Source: Deltaproteobacteria bacterium (GTDB lineage: Bacteria; Myxococcota; UBA727; VGSZ01). Taken from it: DNA of 34,529 nt. The position numbers and the translations under genes are program-made. The notes below the pieces were generated by a model, which was not told the origin of the DNA, did not search any database, and saw nothing but the letters and a program-made list of their open reading frames with translations. Positions 25,836 to 34,412 of the stretch are shown one piece after another. Every line of letters starts with the position of its first letter. Positions within the stretch are counted from its first letter, which is position 1. Location: positions 1 through 34,529 of the forward strand of contig JADZDP010000255.1 in assembly GCA_020850995.1 (NCBI GenBank), given 5' to 3'.

Positions 25836-27580
25836 ATCGCGTCGCTCGCGTCGCTCTCTTCTTCAGTGCTTCATGCGCACTCGCGCTCCCGCCGCTCTCC
25901 AGTGTGTCCGCGTCGGCGCACGGCGACGAGGACCACGGCCAAGCGCCGCCACCGCCCACCGCGAGCGCGGACTCGCGCACGGCAACGGCCACGACGACAG
26001 CGATCGAGCTCGTCGTTCGCTGGCCAGCGAAGCCCGCTGCCGCCGGGCCTCTGCGCCTCCGCGTTCTTGCCTCCGACTATGCGAGCAATGCGCCAATCGA
26101 GGCGGCGCAGATCGAGCTCACGTTCTCCACTCCGGGAAAGCCCGACACCACGGTGACCATGCCCGCCACCAAGAGCCCGGGCGTCTACGAAGCAGACGTC
26201 GCGCTCACTGCGGACGCACACTATGCGCTGTCGGCGACGATTATCGCCGGTGAGCTCGTCGACGTTGCCGCCATCCCCGACGTCGAGATCGGTCCGCCGC
26301 CGGTCGTCGCCCAGGCCGAGCAAGATCACGGCGGCGCATGGTTCGGCATTGCAGCGTCGGCGCTCGTCCTCGCCGCCTCGCTCGTCGCGCTTTTGGTGTT
26401 TCGGCGCCGGCGACGGGCGCGCGCAGCGGCCGCGCCGGTCGCGGCGGCGCTGTTCTTGTTCGCAGGCGTCGCGCGCGCGCACGGCGATGAAGACCACAGC
26501 GAGAAGCCAGCCGCGAACGCCGCGAAGCCGTCGGGCAAAAGTGGCCACGTGTTCGTCGCCAAAGAGTCGCAGTTCTTGCTCGGCATCCGCACTGCCGTCG
26601 TCGAGACACGCGCGCTCGCGGACCGGGTGATCGTTCCCGGCACGATCACGGCCCCCCCCGAGAGGCACGCGGCGATTTTCGTGCCCCAGAGCGGTCGCGT
26701 CGCCCCGCCGCGCGGTGGTTTCCCGCAGCTCGGCGCGCGCATCAAGAAAGGGCAGACGCTCGGTGTGGTTGAGGCCGTGCTGTCCGCTCCCGAGCGCGCC
26801 TCGTTCCTCTCGGAAGAGGCGCGCGCTCGCAGCGATTACGCCACCGCATCTGCGCGCCTCGACGCCGCGGAGAAAGCCAAGGCCCGCCTCGAGTCGCTCA
26901 CCGGCGTCTCCTCGCGCCAGCAGATCGAGGCCGCCGAGGTGGACGTCGCTAGCGCGCGTGCCGCCCTCGCCGATGCGGAGTCCCGGCGCGCCGCGTTCAC
27001 GACGTCGGCGGGTGTCTCCCGGTTCGAGCTCGTCTCGCCGATCGACGGTGTGCTCGCTGACATCGCTGTCTCCCCCGGCGAAATGGTCGCGCAAGGCGAC
27101 CGCGCCTTCCTCGTCCTCGATCCGACCGAGCTCCGAGTCGAGGCGAAGGTCCCCGAGCACGAGCTCGCGCGCCTCGTGGGCGACGGCGACGCGGTCGTTT
27201 CCGTCGACGCGTTCCCCGGTAAGTCCTTCCCCGGCAAGCTGCTCGCGCAAGGACAAGTGATCGACGACGCGACGCGCACCGCGAAGGTTATTTTTTCGGT
27301 CAAGAACGACGAAGACCTGCTCAAGCTCGGCATGTTCGCCCGCGTGCAGATCGGCGCGGGAGCCGACAAGCAGGTCGTCGCCGTGCCGGACGCAGCCATC
27401 CTCGACATCGATGGCCGCCGCGTCGTCTACCTACACACGGCCCCGGAAGAATTCGAAGCGAAGGAGATCGCCGTCGGGCGTCGCGACGGCGACATGCTCG
27501 AGGTCATCCAAGGCCTCGACGCCGGCGCGCGCGTCGTCGTCATCGGCGCGTACACGCTCAGAAACGCACCGGCGAGGTAA
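25832..27580 (+). CDS. RND adaptor with an extra N-terminal Ig-like membrane module
   Basis: 582 aa, about 180 longer than ordinary CzcB/CusB adaptors. Residues 1-29 form a signal peptide, followed by HGDEDHGQ. Residues 55-155 form a beta-sandwich that resembles FixH/CopC-like periplasmic domains. Residues 170-190 form a transmembrane helix, followed by five arginines. Residues 199-214 form a second hydrophobic signal-like stretch ending GVARA, followed by HGDEDHSE. From about 238 the usual adaptor begins (lipoyl half PQLGARIKKGQTLGVVEAVL, coiled-coil hairpin, second half SPIDGVLADIAVSPGEMV, beta-barrel). The doubled HGDEDH behind two signal-like segments suggests fusion of a small membrane protein with a complete adaptor. 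It links the inner pump to the outer channel; the His/Asp patches may collect metal. ATGA overlap with the channel gene. Confidence 0.88.
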   Translation: MNRVARVALFFSASCALALPPLSSVSASAHGDEDHGQAPPPPTASADSRTATATTTAIELVVRWPAKPAAAGPLRLRVLASDYASNAPIEAAQIELTFSTPGKPDTTVTMPATKSPGVYEADVALTADAHYALSATIIAGELVDVAAIPDVEIGPPPVVAQAEQDHGGAWFGIAASALVLAASLVALLVFRRRRRARAAAAPVAAALFLFAGVARAHGDEDHSEKPAANAAKPSGKSGHVFVAKESQFLLGIRTAVVETRALADRVIVPGTITAPPERHAAIFVPQSGRVAPPRGGFPQLGARIKKGQTLGVVEAVLSAPERASFLSEEARARSDYATASARLDAAEKAKARLESLTGVSSRQQIEAAEVDVASARAALADAESRRAAFTTSAGVSRFELVSPIDGVLADIAVSPGEMVAQGDRAFLVLDPTELRVEAKVPEHELARLVGDGDAVVSVDAFPGKSFPGKLLAQGQVIDDATRTAKVIFSVKNDEDLLKLGMFARVQIGAGADKQVVAVPDAAILDIDGRRVVYLHTAPEEFEAKEIAVGRRDGDMLEVIQGLDAGARVVVIGAYTLRNAPAR

Positions 27581-27585
27581 CGGCG

Positions 27586-30500
27586 ATGTTCGACCGCATC
27601 ATCCGTTTCTCGCTCGAGCATCGACTCCTCGTATTGGCCGTCGCCGCGCTCGCGTGCGTCTACGGGGTCTTCGTCCTCGTCAAGCTTCCGGTCGACGTCT
27701 TCCCCGATTTGAACCGACCCACGGTGACGGTGATGACCGAGGCCGGCGGCCTCTCGCCCGAGGAGGTCGAGACCCTCGTGACGGCGCCGATCGAGCAGGC
27801 GATGAACGGCGCGCCTGGCGTCGTGCGCGTGCGATCGACGTCGGGCGTCGGTCTCTCGATCGTCTACGTCGAGTTCGGCTGGGAGACCGAGATCTACCTC
27901 GACCGCCAGCTCGTCGCCGAGCGCTTGCAAGTCGTGAAGGAGCGCTTGCCCGACGACGTGGCCCCGCAGATGGGACCGGTGACGTCGATCATGGGCGAGA
28001 TCCTCCTCATCGGGCTCGTCTCCAAGGACGGCTCCACATCGGCGCTCGAGATTCGCTCCGCTGCTGATTGGGTCTTTCGCCCGCGCCTGCTGACCATTCC
28101 CGGCGTCGCGCAAGTGATCCCTATCGGCGGCGGCGTCAAACAGTTCCAGGTGCTCGTGAAGCCCGAGCGCCTGCTCGCCTACGGCCTCACGCTCGACGAC
28201 GTCGAGCACGCCGCTGGTCTTGCGCAAGCGAACACCACCGGCGGCTTCCTCGAGCGCAAGAGCCAGGAATACCTCGTACGAAACGTCTCGAGGACGGCCT
28301 CGCTCGATGACATCTCCGCCACCGCTGTCGGCTTCAAAGACGGCGTGCCGATCCGTCTCCGCGACGTCGCCGCAGTTCGCTTCGGCCCCGCCATCAAGCG
28401 CGGCGACGCGGGCGTAAACGGCAAGCCCGCCGTCGTTCTCTCGATCCAGAAGCAGCCAGGCGCCTCGACCATCGAGCTGACGGAGCAGGTCGAGGTCGCT
28501 CTGGCCGAGCTCAGAAAGAGCGTCCCGAAAGACGTCGAGGTCGTCGAGCTCTTTCGCCAGGCCACGTTCATCGAGACCGCCATCGAGAACGTTGCCGAGG
28601 CACTGCGCGACGGCGCGATCCTCGTTGTCATCGTGCTCGTGCTGTTCCTGATGAACTTCCGCACGACCGTCATCACGCTCACGGCCATCCCCTTGTCTCT
28701 GCTCGTGAGCGCGCTCGTGTTCAAGGCGTTCGGCCTCACCATCAACACGATGACGCTCGGCGGTCTCGCCGTCGCCATCGGCGAGCTCGTCGACGACGCG
28801 ATCGTGGACGTCGAGAACGTCTTCCGGCGCCTGCGCGAGAACCGCGCGGCAGGCAGCCCGAAGCCACCGCTGCAGGTGGTCTACGAGGCATCGAGCGAGG
28901 TCAGAAACTCGATCGTCTTCGCGACGATCCTCGTCGTCTTGGTGTTCATCCCGCTGTTTGCGATGAGCGGCATTGAAGGCCGCCTCTTCGTTCCGCTCGG
29001 CATCGCGTACATCGTGTCCATCATCGCGTCGCTGTTCGTGTCGCTCACGGTCACGCCGGTGTTGTGCTCGCTGCTGTTGCCCAACGCCAAAGCCACCGCG
29101 CACGACAAGGACGGCGCCCTCGTGCGCTTCCTGAAAGCACGGCAACGTTGGGTGCTCGCCCACACCCTCGACCGCCCGCTGCCCGTGATGGCGGGTGCTC
29201 TCGCGCTCGTCGTCATCGCCGCGGCCACCGTGCCGTTCCTTGGCACCGAGTTCCTGCCGAAGTTCAACGAAGGCACCGCGACCGTCAACGTCCTGTCAGC
29301 ACCCGGCACCAGCCTGGAGGAGTCGAATCGTCTCGGGACCATCGCCGAGGAGCTCATCGGCTCCGTCCCCGAAGTGAAAAGCACCGGCCGCCGCACCGGG
29401 CGCGCCGAGCTCGACGAGCATGCCGAGGGTGTCCATTACACCGAGCTCGACGTCGACTTCACCGACGACGACGACGATCGCGAGCGTGGCGTCGTCCTCG
29501 CGGAGATGCGCGACAAGCTCGCGCTCATTCCTGGCGTGAACATCAGCATCGGCCAGCCGATCTCACACCGCCTCGACCACCTGCTGTCCGGCGTGCGCGC
29601 CCAGCTTGTCGTCAAGGTGTTCGGCCCCGATCTCGCCGTGCTGCGCAGCCAGGCCGCGCAGATCGAAGAAGCGATGTCGAAGGTGGAGGGCGTCGTCGAT
29701 CTGCAGATCGAGAAGCAGGTGCTCATCCCGCAGGTGCGCGTGCGCGTCGATCGTGACAAGGCGCTGCGCCACGGTGTTCCTCCCGGCGCCCTCTCCGAGC
29801 TGCTCGAGCGCGCGCTCGCCGGCGCCGTCGTCGGCCAGGTGATCGACGGCCAGCGTCGCTACGACCTGATCGTCCGCTACAACGACGAGGCGCGTTCCTC
29901 CATCGAGGGGATCCGCGGCGCGCTCATCGAGACCGCCAACGGCGCGAAGGTTCCGCTCTCCGCCATGGCTGATGTCGTCGAGGACCGAGGGCCGAACCAG
30001 ATCGTGCACGACAACGCCGCGCGTCGCATCGTGGTGAGCGCCAACGTGCAGGGACGCGACCTCGGCTCGGTCGTCGCAGACGTGCGCCGCGTCGTCGACG
30101 CGCTGCCGCGTCCCGAGGGCACCTACGTCACCTACGAAGGCCAGTTTGAGAGCCAGCAGGAAGCGACGCGCACCATCGCCGTGCTGTCGATCTTTTCGCT
30201 GCTTGGCATGGTGCTCGTGCTCCATACACACCTCAAGAGCTTCCGCCTCGTGTGGCAGGTGCTGTTGAACATCCCGCTCGCACTGATCGGCAGCGTCACC
30301 GCTCTCTGGCTCTCGGGGCTGCCCTTCTCCGTCGCCACGCTGGTCGGCTTCATCACGCTCTGTGGGATCGCGTCACGCAACACCATCATGATGCTCGACC
30401 GCTATATGCACCTCGTCGAGCGCGAGGGCGTGCCGTTCTCGCGCGAGATGATCGTGAAGGGCTCGCTCGACAGGCTCGTGCCTGTGTTGATGACGGCGTT

Positions 30501-30723
30501 GACCGCAGGCTTAGCACTCGTGCCGTTGGCGCTCGCAGCAGGCGCGCCGGGCAAGGAGATATTGCATCCCGTCGCCGTCGTCATTCTCGGAGGCTTGTTG
30601 TCGTCGACGCTGCTCGATCTCGTCGTCACACCCACCGTCTTCTTTCGCTTCGGCAGGACAGCACTCGAGAAGCACGCAGGCGGCGATCACGTGAAGCTCG
30701 CATCGCCCACCATCGTCCCATGA
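27586..30723 (+). CDS. CzcA-family heavy-metal RND pump, cation unknown
   Basis: Inner-membrane proton/metal antiporter of 1045 aa, full length. Family marks are VDVFPDLNRPTVTVMTEAGG at the N-terminus and the transmembrane helix 4 signature GELVDDAIVDVENVFRRL. That signature differs from both classical CzcA (DFG-x-x-x-DG) and CusA. The three CusA methionines are absent. The corresponding region has NVLSAPGTSLEES and GRAELDEHAEGVHYTELDVDF with a DDDDD acidic run, so Cu(I)/Ag(I) is not supported; a divalent cation is more likely. It starts five bases after the adaptor stop. It is followed by the His-rich small protein often seen downstream of such pumps. It differs strongly from cusA at 446-3550, so the two clusters are not recent duplicates. 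Confidence 0.93.
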   Translation: MFDRIIRFSLEHRLLVLAVAALACVYGVFVLVKLPVDVFPDLNRPTVTVMTEAGGLSPEEVETLVTAPIEQAMNGAPGVVRVRSTSGVGLSIVYVEFGWETEIYLDRQLVAERLQVVKERLPDDVAPQMGPVTSIMGEILLIGLVSKDGSTSALEIRSAADWVFRPRLLTIPGVAQVIPIGGGVKQFQVLVKPERLLAYGLTLDDVEHAAGLAQANTTGGFLERKSQEYLVRNVSRTASLDDISATAVGFKDGVPIRLRDVAAVRFGPAIKRGDAGVNGKPAVVLSIQKQPGASTIELTEQVEVALAELRKSVPKDVEVVELFRQATFIETAIENVAEALRDGAILVVIVLVLFLMNFRTTVITLTAIPLSLLVSALVFKAFGLTINTMTLGGLAVAIGELVDDAIVDVENVFRRLRENRAAGSPKPPLQVVYEASSEVRNSIVFATILVVLVFIPLFAMSGIEGRLFVPLGIAYIVSIIASLFVSLTVTPVLCSLLLPNAKATAHDKDGALVRFLKARQRWVLAHTLDRPLPVMAGALALVVIAAATVPFLGTEFLPKFNEGTATVNVLSAPGTSLEESNRLGTIAEELIGSVPEVKSTGRRTGRAELDEHAEGVHYTELDVDFTDDDDDRERGVVLAEMRDKLALIPGVNISIGQPISHRLDHLLSGVRAQLVVKVFGPDLAVLRSQAAQIEEAMSKVEGVVDLQIEKQVLIPQVRVRVDRDKALRHGVPPGALSELLERALAGAVVGQVIDGQRRYDLIVRYNDEARSSIEGIRGALIETANGAKVPLSAMADVVEDRGPNQIVHDNAARRIVVSANVQGRDLGSVVADVRRVVDALPRPEGTYVTYEGQFESQQEATRTIAVLSIFSLLGMVLVLHTHLKSFRLVWQVLLNIPLALIGSVTALWLSGLPFSVATLVGFITLCGIASRNTIMMLDRYMHLVEREGVPFSREMIVKGSLDRLVPVLMTALTAGLALVPLALAAGAPGKEILHPVAVVILGGLLSSTLLDLVVTPTVFFRFGRTALEKHAGGDHVKLASPTIVP

Positions 30724-30746
30724 CCAGTGTTCACAGGAGAAGCCGC

Positions 30747-31274
30747 ATGAAACGCATCCTCGTCGTGTCATTCCTCCTCGCCACATCGTCCGCGCTCGCG
30801 CACGAGGGCAAGGCCCACCCACCCGGCGACAAGCACGAAGCGCCGAAAGCCGCTCCGCCCGCCGCGCACGGGCACGCACCAGGCGATCACGCGCACGCTT
30901 CTCCTCACGGCGGCATCGTAGCGACCGTTGACAAGGAGACCCACGTCGAGGTTGTCTTCGCCGAGAAGGCGTTCGGTGTTTACTTCTACGACGCCGACAT
31001 GAGACCGGTTGCGCTGCCGGCCGACGCGAAAGCGACGGTGGTGATCGGCAAGGACCTCAAGAAGCTCGACCTGCCGATCGCGAAGAAGCCCGACGGCACA
31101 CCTGACGATCACCTCGTCGGCGAGCTCGCCGTTGCACCCGATCAAAAAGCCGCCGTCGTCATTCAGGCAACTGTGCTAGGTAAGGCGCGCAGCGCCCGCA
31201 TCGAGAAACCCGCTGCGCCAGCTGCTCCCGCTTCTGCGCCCGCCGCCGCCGCCGCGCCGAAAGGGACACCGTGA
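30747..31274 (+). CDS. His-rich periplasmic protein of the RND operon
   Basis: 175 aa. A signal peptide ends SSALA, then comes a His-rich stretch (HEGKAHPPGDKHE, HGHAPGDHAHASPHGG). Next is a small beta domain: HVEVVFAEKAFGVYFYDADMRPV, then KKLDLPIAKKPDGTPDDHL and ATVLGKARSARIEK. The tail is Ala/Pro-rich. Short proteins with an HGG-x-V start and an F-x-V-Y-x-YDA segment accompany heavy-metal RND operons in many bacteria and are thought to bind the exported metal in the periplasm. That role is inferred from family and place. AGGAGA lies six bases before ATG 30747. A frameshifted relative lies at 6346-6484 beside the other exporter. The stop overlaps the GTG of the next, truncated gene. Confidence 0.83.
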   Translation: MKRILVVSFLLATSSALAHEGKAHPPGDKHEAPKAAPPAAHGHAPGDHAHASPHGGIVATVDKETHVEVVFAEKAFGVYFYDADMRPVALPADAKATVVIGKDLKKLDLPIAKKPDGTPDDHLVGELAVAPDQKAAVVIQATVLGKARSARIEKPAAPAAPASAPAAAAAPKGTP

Positions 31275-31500
31275 TCCGCGCCGCTGTAGTCCGCTCCGTC
31301 CTCTCCTTCATTTCCGTCGCTGCCGCGCGTACGAGTTGTACGGCGGCACTGCCGCCTGCGACGCCGGCTCCGTCTGCGACATCGACGGGCCCATCCGCCC
31401 CAGCGGAACCGGCGGAACCGGTGTCGGGCCATTCTCACGAGGGCGCGGCCGCTGCCGCCGGGGCAGCAGCGGCGTCCACCAGTTTGCGGGGAGGTCGGGC
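31271..31500 (+). pseudogene. Truncated gene: signal peptide and Ala/Pro/His N-terminus only
   Basis: A GTG at 31271 overlapping the previous stop opens a frame with a signal-like start (VLSFISVAAARTSC), a Pro/Ala/Ser-rich stretch and GHSHEG, then an Ala run. At about 31500 the sequence changes abruptly into a reversed cusA fragment and the frame ends at 31522. It looks like the head of a periplasmic or adaptor-like protein whose body was lost at a recombination joint. Confidence 0.6.
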
Positions 31501-31505
31501 CGCCC

Positions 31506-31797
31506 CTCGCTCTTGTCCTTGAGCTTGATGGTGGCCTCGAGCATGGAGAGGGGCGAGGGATCGGTGGCGGTCTCGAAGCGGCCGGCCTTGCCGAACACGC
31601 TACCCACCTCGGGGAAGGCCTTGAGCGCCGCGTCCTGCCGCTGCAGCACGTCGCTGGCGGCCGTCACCGAGATGCCCGGCAGCGTGATGGGCATGTAGAG
31701 CAGGTCGCCCTCCCAAAGGGGCGGCAAGACTTCGGAGCCGAGTCGAAAATGCGCCACGCCGGTGCCGCCGACGAGGAGCAGCACCAGCACGAGCACC
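31506..31797 (-). pseudogene. cusA internal fragment
   Basis: The minus strand is about 90% identical by eye to 1673-1964 inside cusA. It encodes LLYMPITLPGISVTAASDVL and SPLSMLEATIKLKDK, including counterparts of Met564 and Met614. Both ends are cut: it lacks the rest of the roughly 1030-residue pump and has no start codon of its own. Divergence is concentrated towards 31740-31797. A relic of a second cusA-type pump rather than a very recent copy. Confidence 0.9.
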
Positions 31798-31890
31798 CTC
31801 GATCGCCACGCCTCCAACAAGCTCTACATCATCGACGTCGAGAGCGCCGCCGTCACCGGCAGCGTCGACGTCGGCGCCGAACGGCATTAG
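31798..31890 (+). pseudogene. C-terminal scrap of a beta-propeller protein
   Basis: The plus strand from 31798 reads LDRHASNKLYIIDVESAAVT, then GSVDVGAERH and a TAG at 31888-31890. NKLYIIDVESAAVTGSVDVG is the typical blade pattern of YVTN-type propeller repeats. No upstream part is present; the fragment joins the cusA piece directly. From 31891 to 31923 nothing is recognisable. Confidence 0.5.
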
Positions 31891-31923
31891 CTGCTGGCAC
31901 GCCGACGGCGGCATGCCCTAGCC

Positions 31924-32024
31924 CCCCAACGCGTCCGCCGAATAGGTGCCGCCATCGTCGCTGTCAAAGGCGGGGCTGCCGCACGGAACGTTGTCAGGCG
32001 CTCGACCGCTCGCACCGGGCGCGG
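31924..32024 (+). repeat. 101-bp direct repeat, right copy
   Basis: Matches 24155-24255 with two adjacent mismatches and in the same orientation. It follows the block of gene fragments and precedes the promoter region of the lipoprotein at 32156, so it marks the right border of the exporter island. Confidence 0.95.
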
Positions 32025-32155
32025 TTACGGGTGAAACCGCTCGGGTCACAGTTGGTGCATTTGTCGACGAGCGAACGTGGCGATCTCCCTTGGCTCTCCT
32101 CATCGTCCGGGATGGCATGAATCTGGTATCGAGACGAGGCAGAGGAGGCCCACCC

Positions 32156-32845
32156 ATGCTTCAAATCGCTCATCGCACTCTTGTGCTCATCGCGCTCGTC
32201 ACGCTCGGCTCATGCTCGTGCGCCACGCCGGGAGCGCAGCCCTCCGACATGACGACCGCCGGACATGCGGAGGCAGCAGAGGAGCACGGCGCCGAGGCGG
32301 CCGAGCATGCGAAAAAGTACGACAAGGACGCAACGGCGACGCGACGCGTGCTCAGCGGCGGCGGCGCCGAGCTCGTGTGCCTGGACGCGCCCATCGGCGT
32401 CGGAGCAAGCGCTCGCTGCTACGGCTACGAGCAGTACAACCCGACGGCGCATCACCTCGCGAGCGCGGAGCGACACGAGAAGATGTCGCGCGACCACGCC
32501 GCTGCCGGTGTGGCGCTCGCGACCTACGAGGAGGGCGCGTGCAAGCTCTTCGAGCCGAAGGTCCGCTCGAGCTGCCCGCTGCTGGGTCAGCTCGAGCGCG
32601 TCGATCGTCTGCCGAAGGGTGTGCGGCTGACACCGAAGGCGGGCGTCAACGTCGATGCGTGGCAAGCGCACATCGCGTGTCACGTCGCGTTCGCGCAAGC
32701 GCAGGGCGCATCAGACATGCCGGTGTGTCCGCTCGGCGTGACGGGGGTGCGCGCAGAAGCCGCCGGCAACGTCGTCGAGCTCACGTCCGAGGACGCCATC
32801 ACCGCGGCGAAGCTTCTCACGCTCGCACAGCTCCACGCGGAATGA
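32156..32845 (+). CDS. Lipoprotein of unknown function
   Basis: 229 aa. Signal IAHRTLVLIALVTLGSC with lipobox LGSC (Cys20); a perfect AGAGGAGG site lies seven bases before ATG 32156. The mature protein starts with an Ala/Glu/His helix (HAEAAEEHGAEAAEHAKKY). A domain follows with several cysteines (LVCLDAP, ARCYGYE, GACKLFE, SSCPLLG, HIACHV, MPVCPLG). It contains HHLASAERHEKMSRDHAAAGVAL, a helix with regularly spaced His and Glu. IACHV is not a haem motif. I do not recognise the family. It is followed three bases later by the adenylate-forming enzyme, so the two are probably co-transcribed. The upstream 131 bp (32025-32155) should hold its promoter; I could not assign boxes. Confidence 0.82.
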   Translation: MLQIAHRTLVLIALVTLGSCSCATPGAQPSDMTTAGHAEAAEEHGAEAAEHAKKYDKDATATRRVLSGGGAELVCLDAPIGVGASARCYGYEQYNPTAHHLASAERHEKMSRDHAAAGVALATYEEGACKLFEPKVRSSCPLLGQLERVDRLPKGVRLTPKAGVNVDAWQAHIACHVAFAQAQGASDMPVCPLGVTGVRAEAAGNVVELTSEDAITAAKLLTLAQLHAE

Positions 32846-32848
32846 GCC

Positions 32849-34231
32849 GTGCGCGCCGACGTACTCGCCCTGGTGCTCGTCAAGCGACGCGCGATCCGCG
32901 GCCATGAGCACTGGTCGCGCGAGCGGATCGCCACGCACCAACGCGCGCGGCTCGCGGACCTGATGCGTCACGTCGCGCTGCGCTCGCCGTACTACCGGCA
33001 ACTGCTCGGCGGACGAAGCAGGGTCCCTCTCGCAGCGATTCCGCCGCTCACAAAGGCGACGCTGATGTCGCGCTTCGACGAGATCTCCACGGAGCCCCTG
33101 GTGAGGCTGGCGGAGCTCGAGCGCTTCCTCGCCGCTGGCGGCGATGAGGCGCTGTTCGCGGATCGCTTCTGGGTGGCCGCGACGTCGGGCTCGTCCGGGC
33201 GCCGATCGATCATTCCCGCGACCCTCTCGGAGTGGACGGCGACCATAGCGTCGTATGCGCGCGCGCAGGAGTGGGCGGGGATTCGCGCGCGGTTGACCGG
33301 ACACGCGCGGATGGCCGTGGTCTCGTCGACGTCACGTTCGCATCAATCCGCGCTCGTGGGCGCCACCGTCAAGAGCCCGTTCCTCGTGGCCGAGCGCTAC
33401 GATGCCGGCGCTCCGCTGGCGGACACGGTCACCGCCCTCAATCAGTTTCAGCCCGAGATCCTCGTCGCATACGCATCGATGCTGCGCATCCTCGCCGACG
33501 AGCAGTGCGCCGGGCGCCTCTCCATCCGGCCGCGCGCGGTGAACGGGTCGTCGGAGCCGCTGACCGCCGAAACGCGCGCGCACGTAGCCGCCGCATGGAA
33601 CGTCGAGTGCTTCGACGTCTACGCCGCCACCGAGTCGAGCGGCATGGCCGCCGAGTGCAGCGCGCACCGCGGCCTTCACGTGTTCGAAGATCTCGTCGTC
33701 CTCGAGGTTGTCGACGACGAGTACCGCGCCGTCTTGCCCGGCGAGACCGGGACGCGCGCCCTGGTGACGGTGTTGTCGTCGCGCACGCTGCCGCTGATTC
33801 GCTACGAGCTCACCGATAGGATTCGCACGCTCCCCCCGGCCGAAGCAGACGCGGGGTGTACCTGCGGCCGCAACTTTCGCCGCATCGCCGCCATCGAGGG
33901 CCGTACCGACGACGTGCTGCGGATGGCGCGCGACGACGGGCAGCCGGTGTTCGTTCACCCGGTCGTGTTCCATCGCGTTCTCGAGGCGGCGCATGTCGCC
34001 GGCTGGCAGGTGCGGCAGCACGGGGCGCAGCTCGAGCTGCTGGTCGCGCGGCCCGACACCGGCGTCGACACGGTGAAGCTCGGCGCGGAGATCGCCGCAG
34101 CTGTCGCGCTGACGGGAGCGCAGCGTCCGACCGTGAACGTTGTCGTCGTGGATGCGGTTCCCCCCGGCGCCGCCGGCAAGCGACCGCGCGTCGTCGCCGA
34201 CCAAGTGCAAGGGGGGCCCGGTGCCGCGTGA
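32849..34231 (+). CDS. PaaK/CapK-like adenylate-forming enzyme
   Basis: 460 aa member of the ANL superfamily, closest in look to phenylacetate-CoA ligase and the 'F390 synthetase-related' CapK group. Family marks: HVALRSPYYRQLL and IPPLTKATLMSRFDEI near the N-terminus; the ATP loop TSGSSG at 112-117; NGSSEPLT at 232-239; YAATESSGMAAECSAHRGLH at 258-277, where the conserved acid after YxxTE and the Cys/His pair are usual; and TGTRALVTVLSSRTLPLIRYELTD, with the D of the adenylation hinge. Such enzymes activate a carboxylate as an acyl-AMP and often pass it to CoA. The substrate cannot be told. The GTG start lies three bases after the lipoprotein stop. The link to the metal and redox genes is unclear. 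Confidence 0.88.
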   Translation: MRADVLALVLVKRRAIRGHEHWSRERIATHQRARLADLMRHVALRSPYYRQLLGGRSRVPLAAIPPLTKATLMSRFDEISTEPLVRLAELERFLAAGGDEALFADRFWVAATSGSSGRRSIIPATLSEWTATIASYARAQEWAGIRARLTGHARMAVVSSTSRSHQSALVGATVKSPFLVAERYDAGAPLADTVTALNQFQPEILVAYASMLRILADEQCAGRLSIRPRAVNGSSEPLTAETRAHVAAAWNVECFDVYAATESSGMAAECSAHRGLHVFEDLVVLEVVDDEYRAVLPGETGTRALVTVLSSRTLPLIRYELTDRIRTLPPAEADAGCTCGRNFRRIAAIEGRTDDVLRMARDDGQPVFVHPVVFHRVLEAAHVAGWQVRQHGAQLELLVARPDTGVDTVKLGAEIAAAVALTGAQRPTVNVVVVDAVPPGAAGKRPRVVADQVQGGPGAA

Positions 34232-34412
34232 CGCCAGAGCACTCGATCCGATTGGCAGCTTGACGTCGGGCCTCGGCCGCTGCGGCTGCGCCGGTCATCG
34301 CCACGTGACCCGTCAGGTCGTCCTCACCGGCGGCCTTGGTGCCGGCAAGACCGCCGTGCTCGATCTCGCGCGCCACCGCTTCTGCGAGCACGTGCGCGTC
34401 TTGCGCGGATAG
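34221..34412 (+). pseudogene. Truncated P-loop ATPase (AAA_28-like)
   Basis: A 63-codon frame from GTG 34221, overlapping the previous stop, with AAGGGGGG upstream. It contains VTRQVVLTGGLGAGKTAVLD then LARHRFCEHVRVL, the N-terminal strand, Walker A (GGLGAGKT) and first helix of AAA_28-type ATPases, which normally run to 170-200 residues. A TAG at 34410-34412 stops it just after the Walker A helix, so it cannot form a working ATPase. It is a decayed or cut gene. The last 117 bases (34413-34529) give no recognisable continuation in any frame. Confidence 0.7.

Noticed and set aside
32156..32845. IACHV and similar Cys/His segments as a haem site
   Set aside because: No C-x-x-CH motif is present in this lipoprotein.
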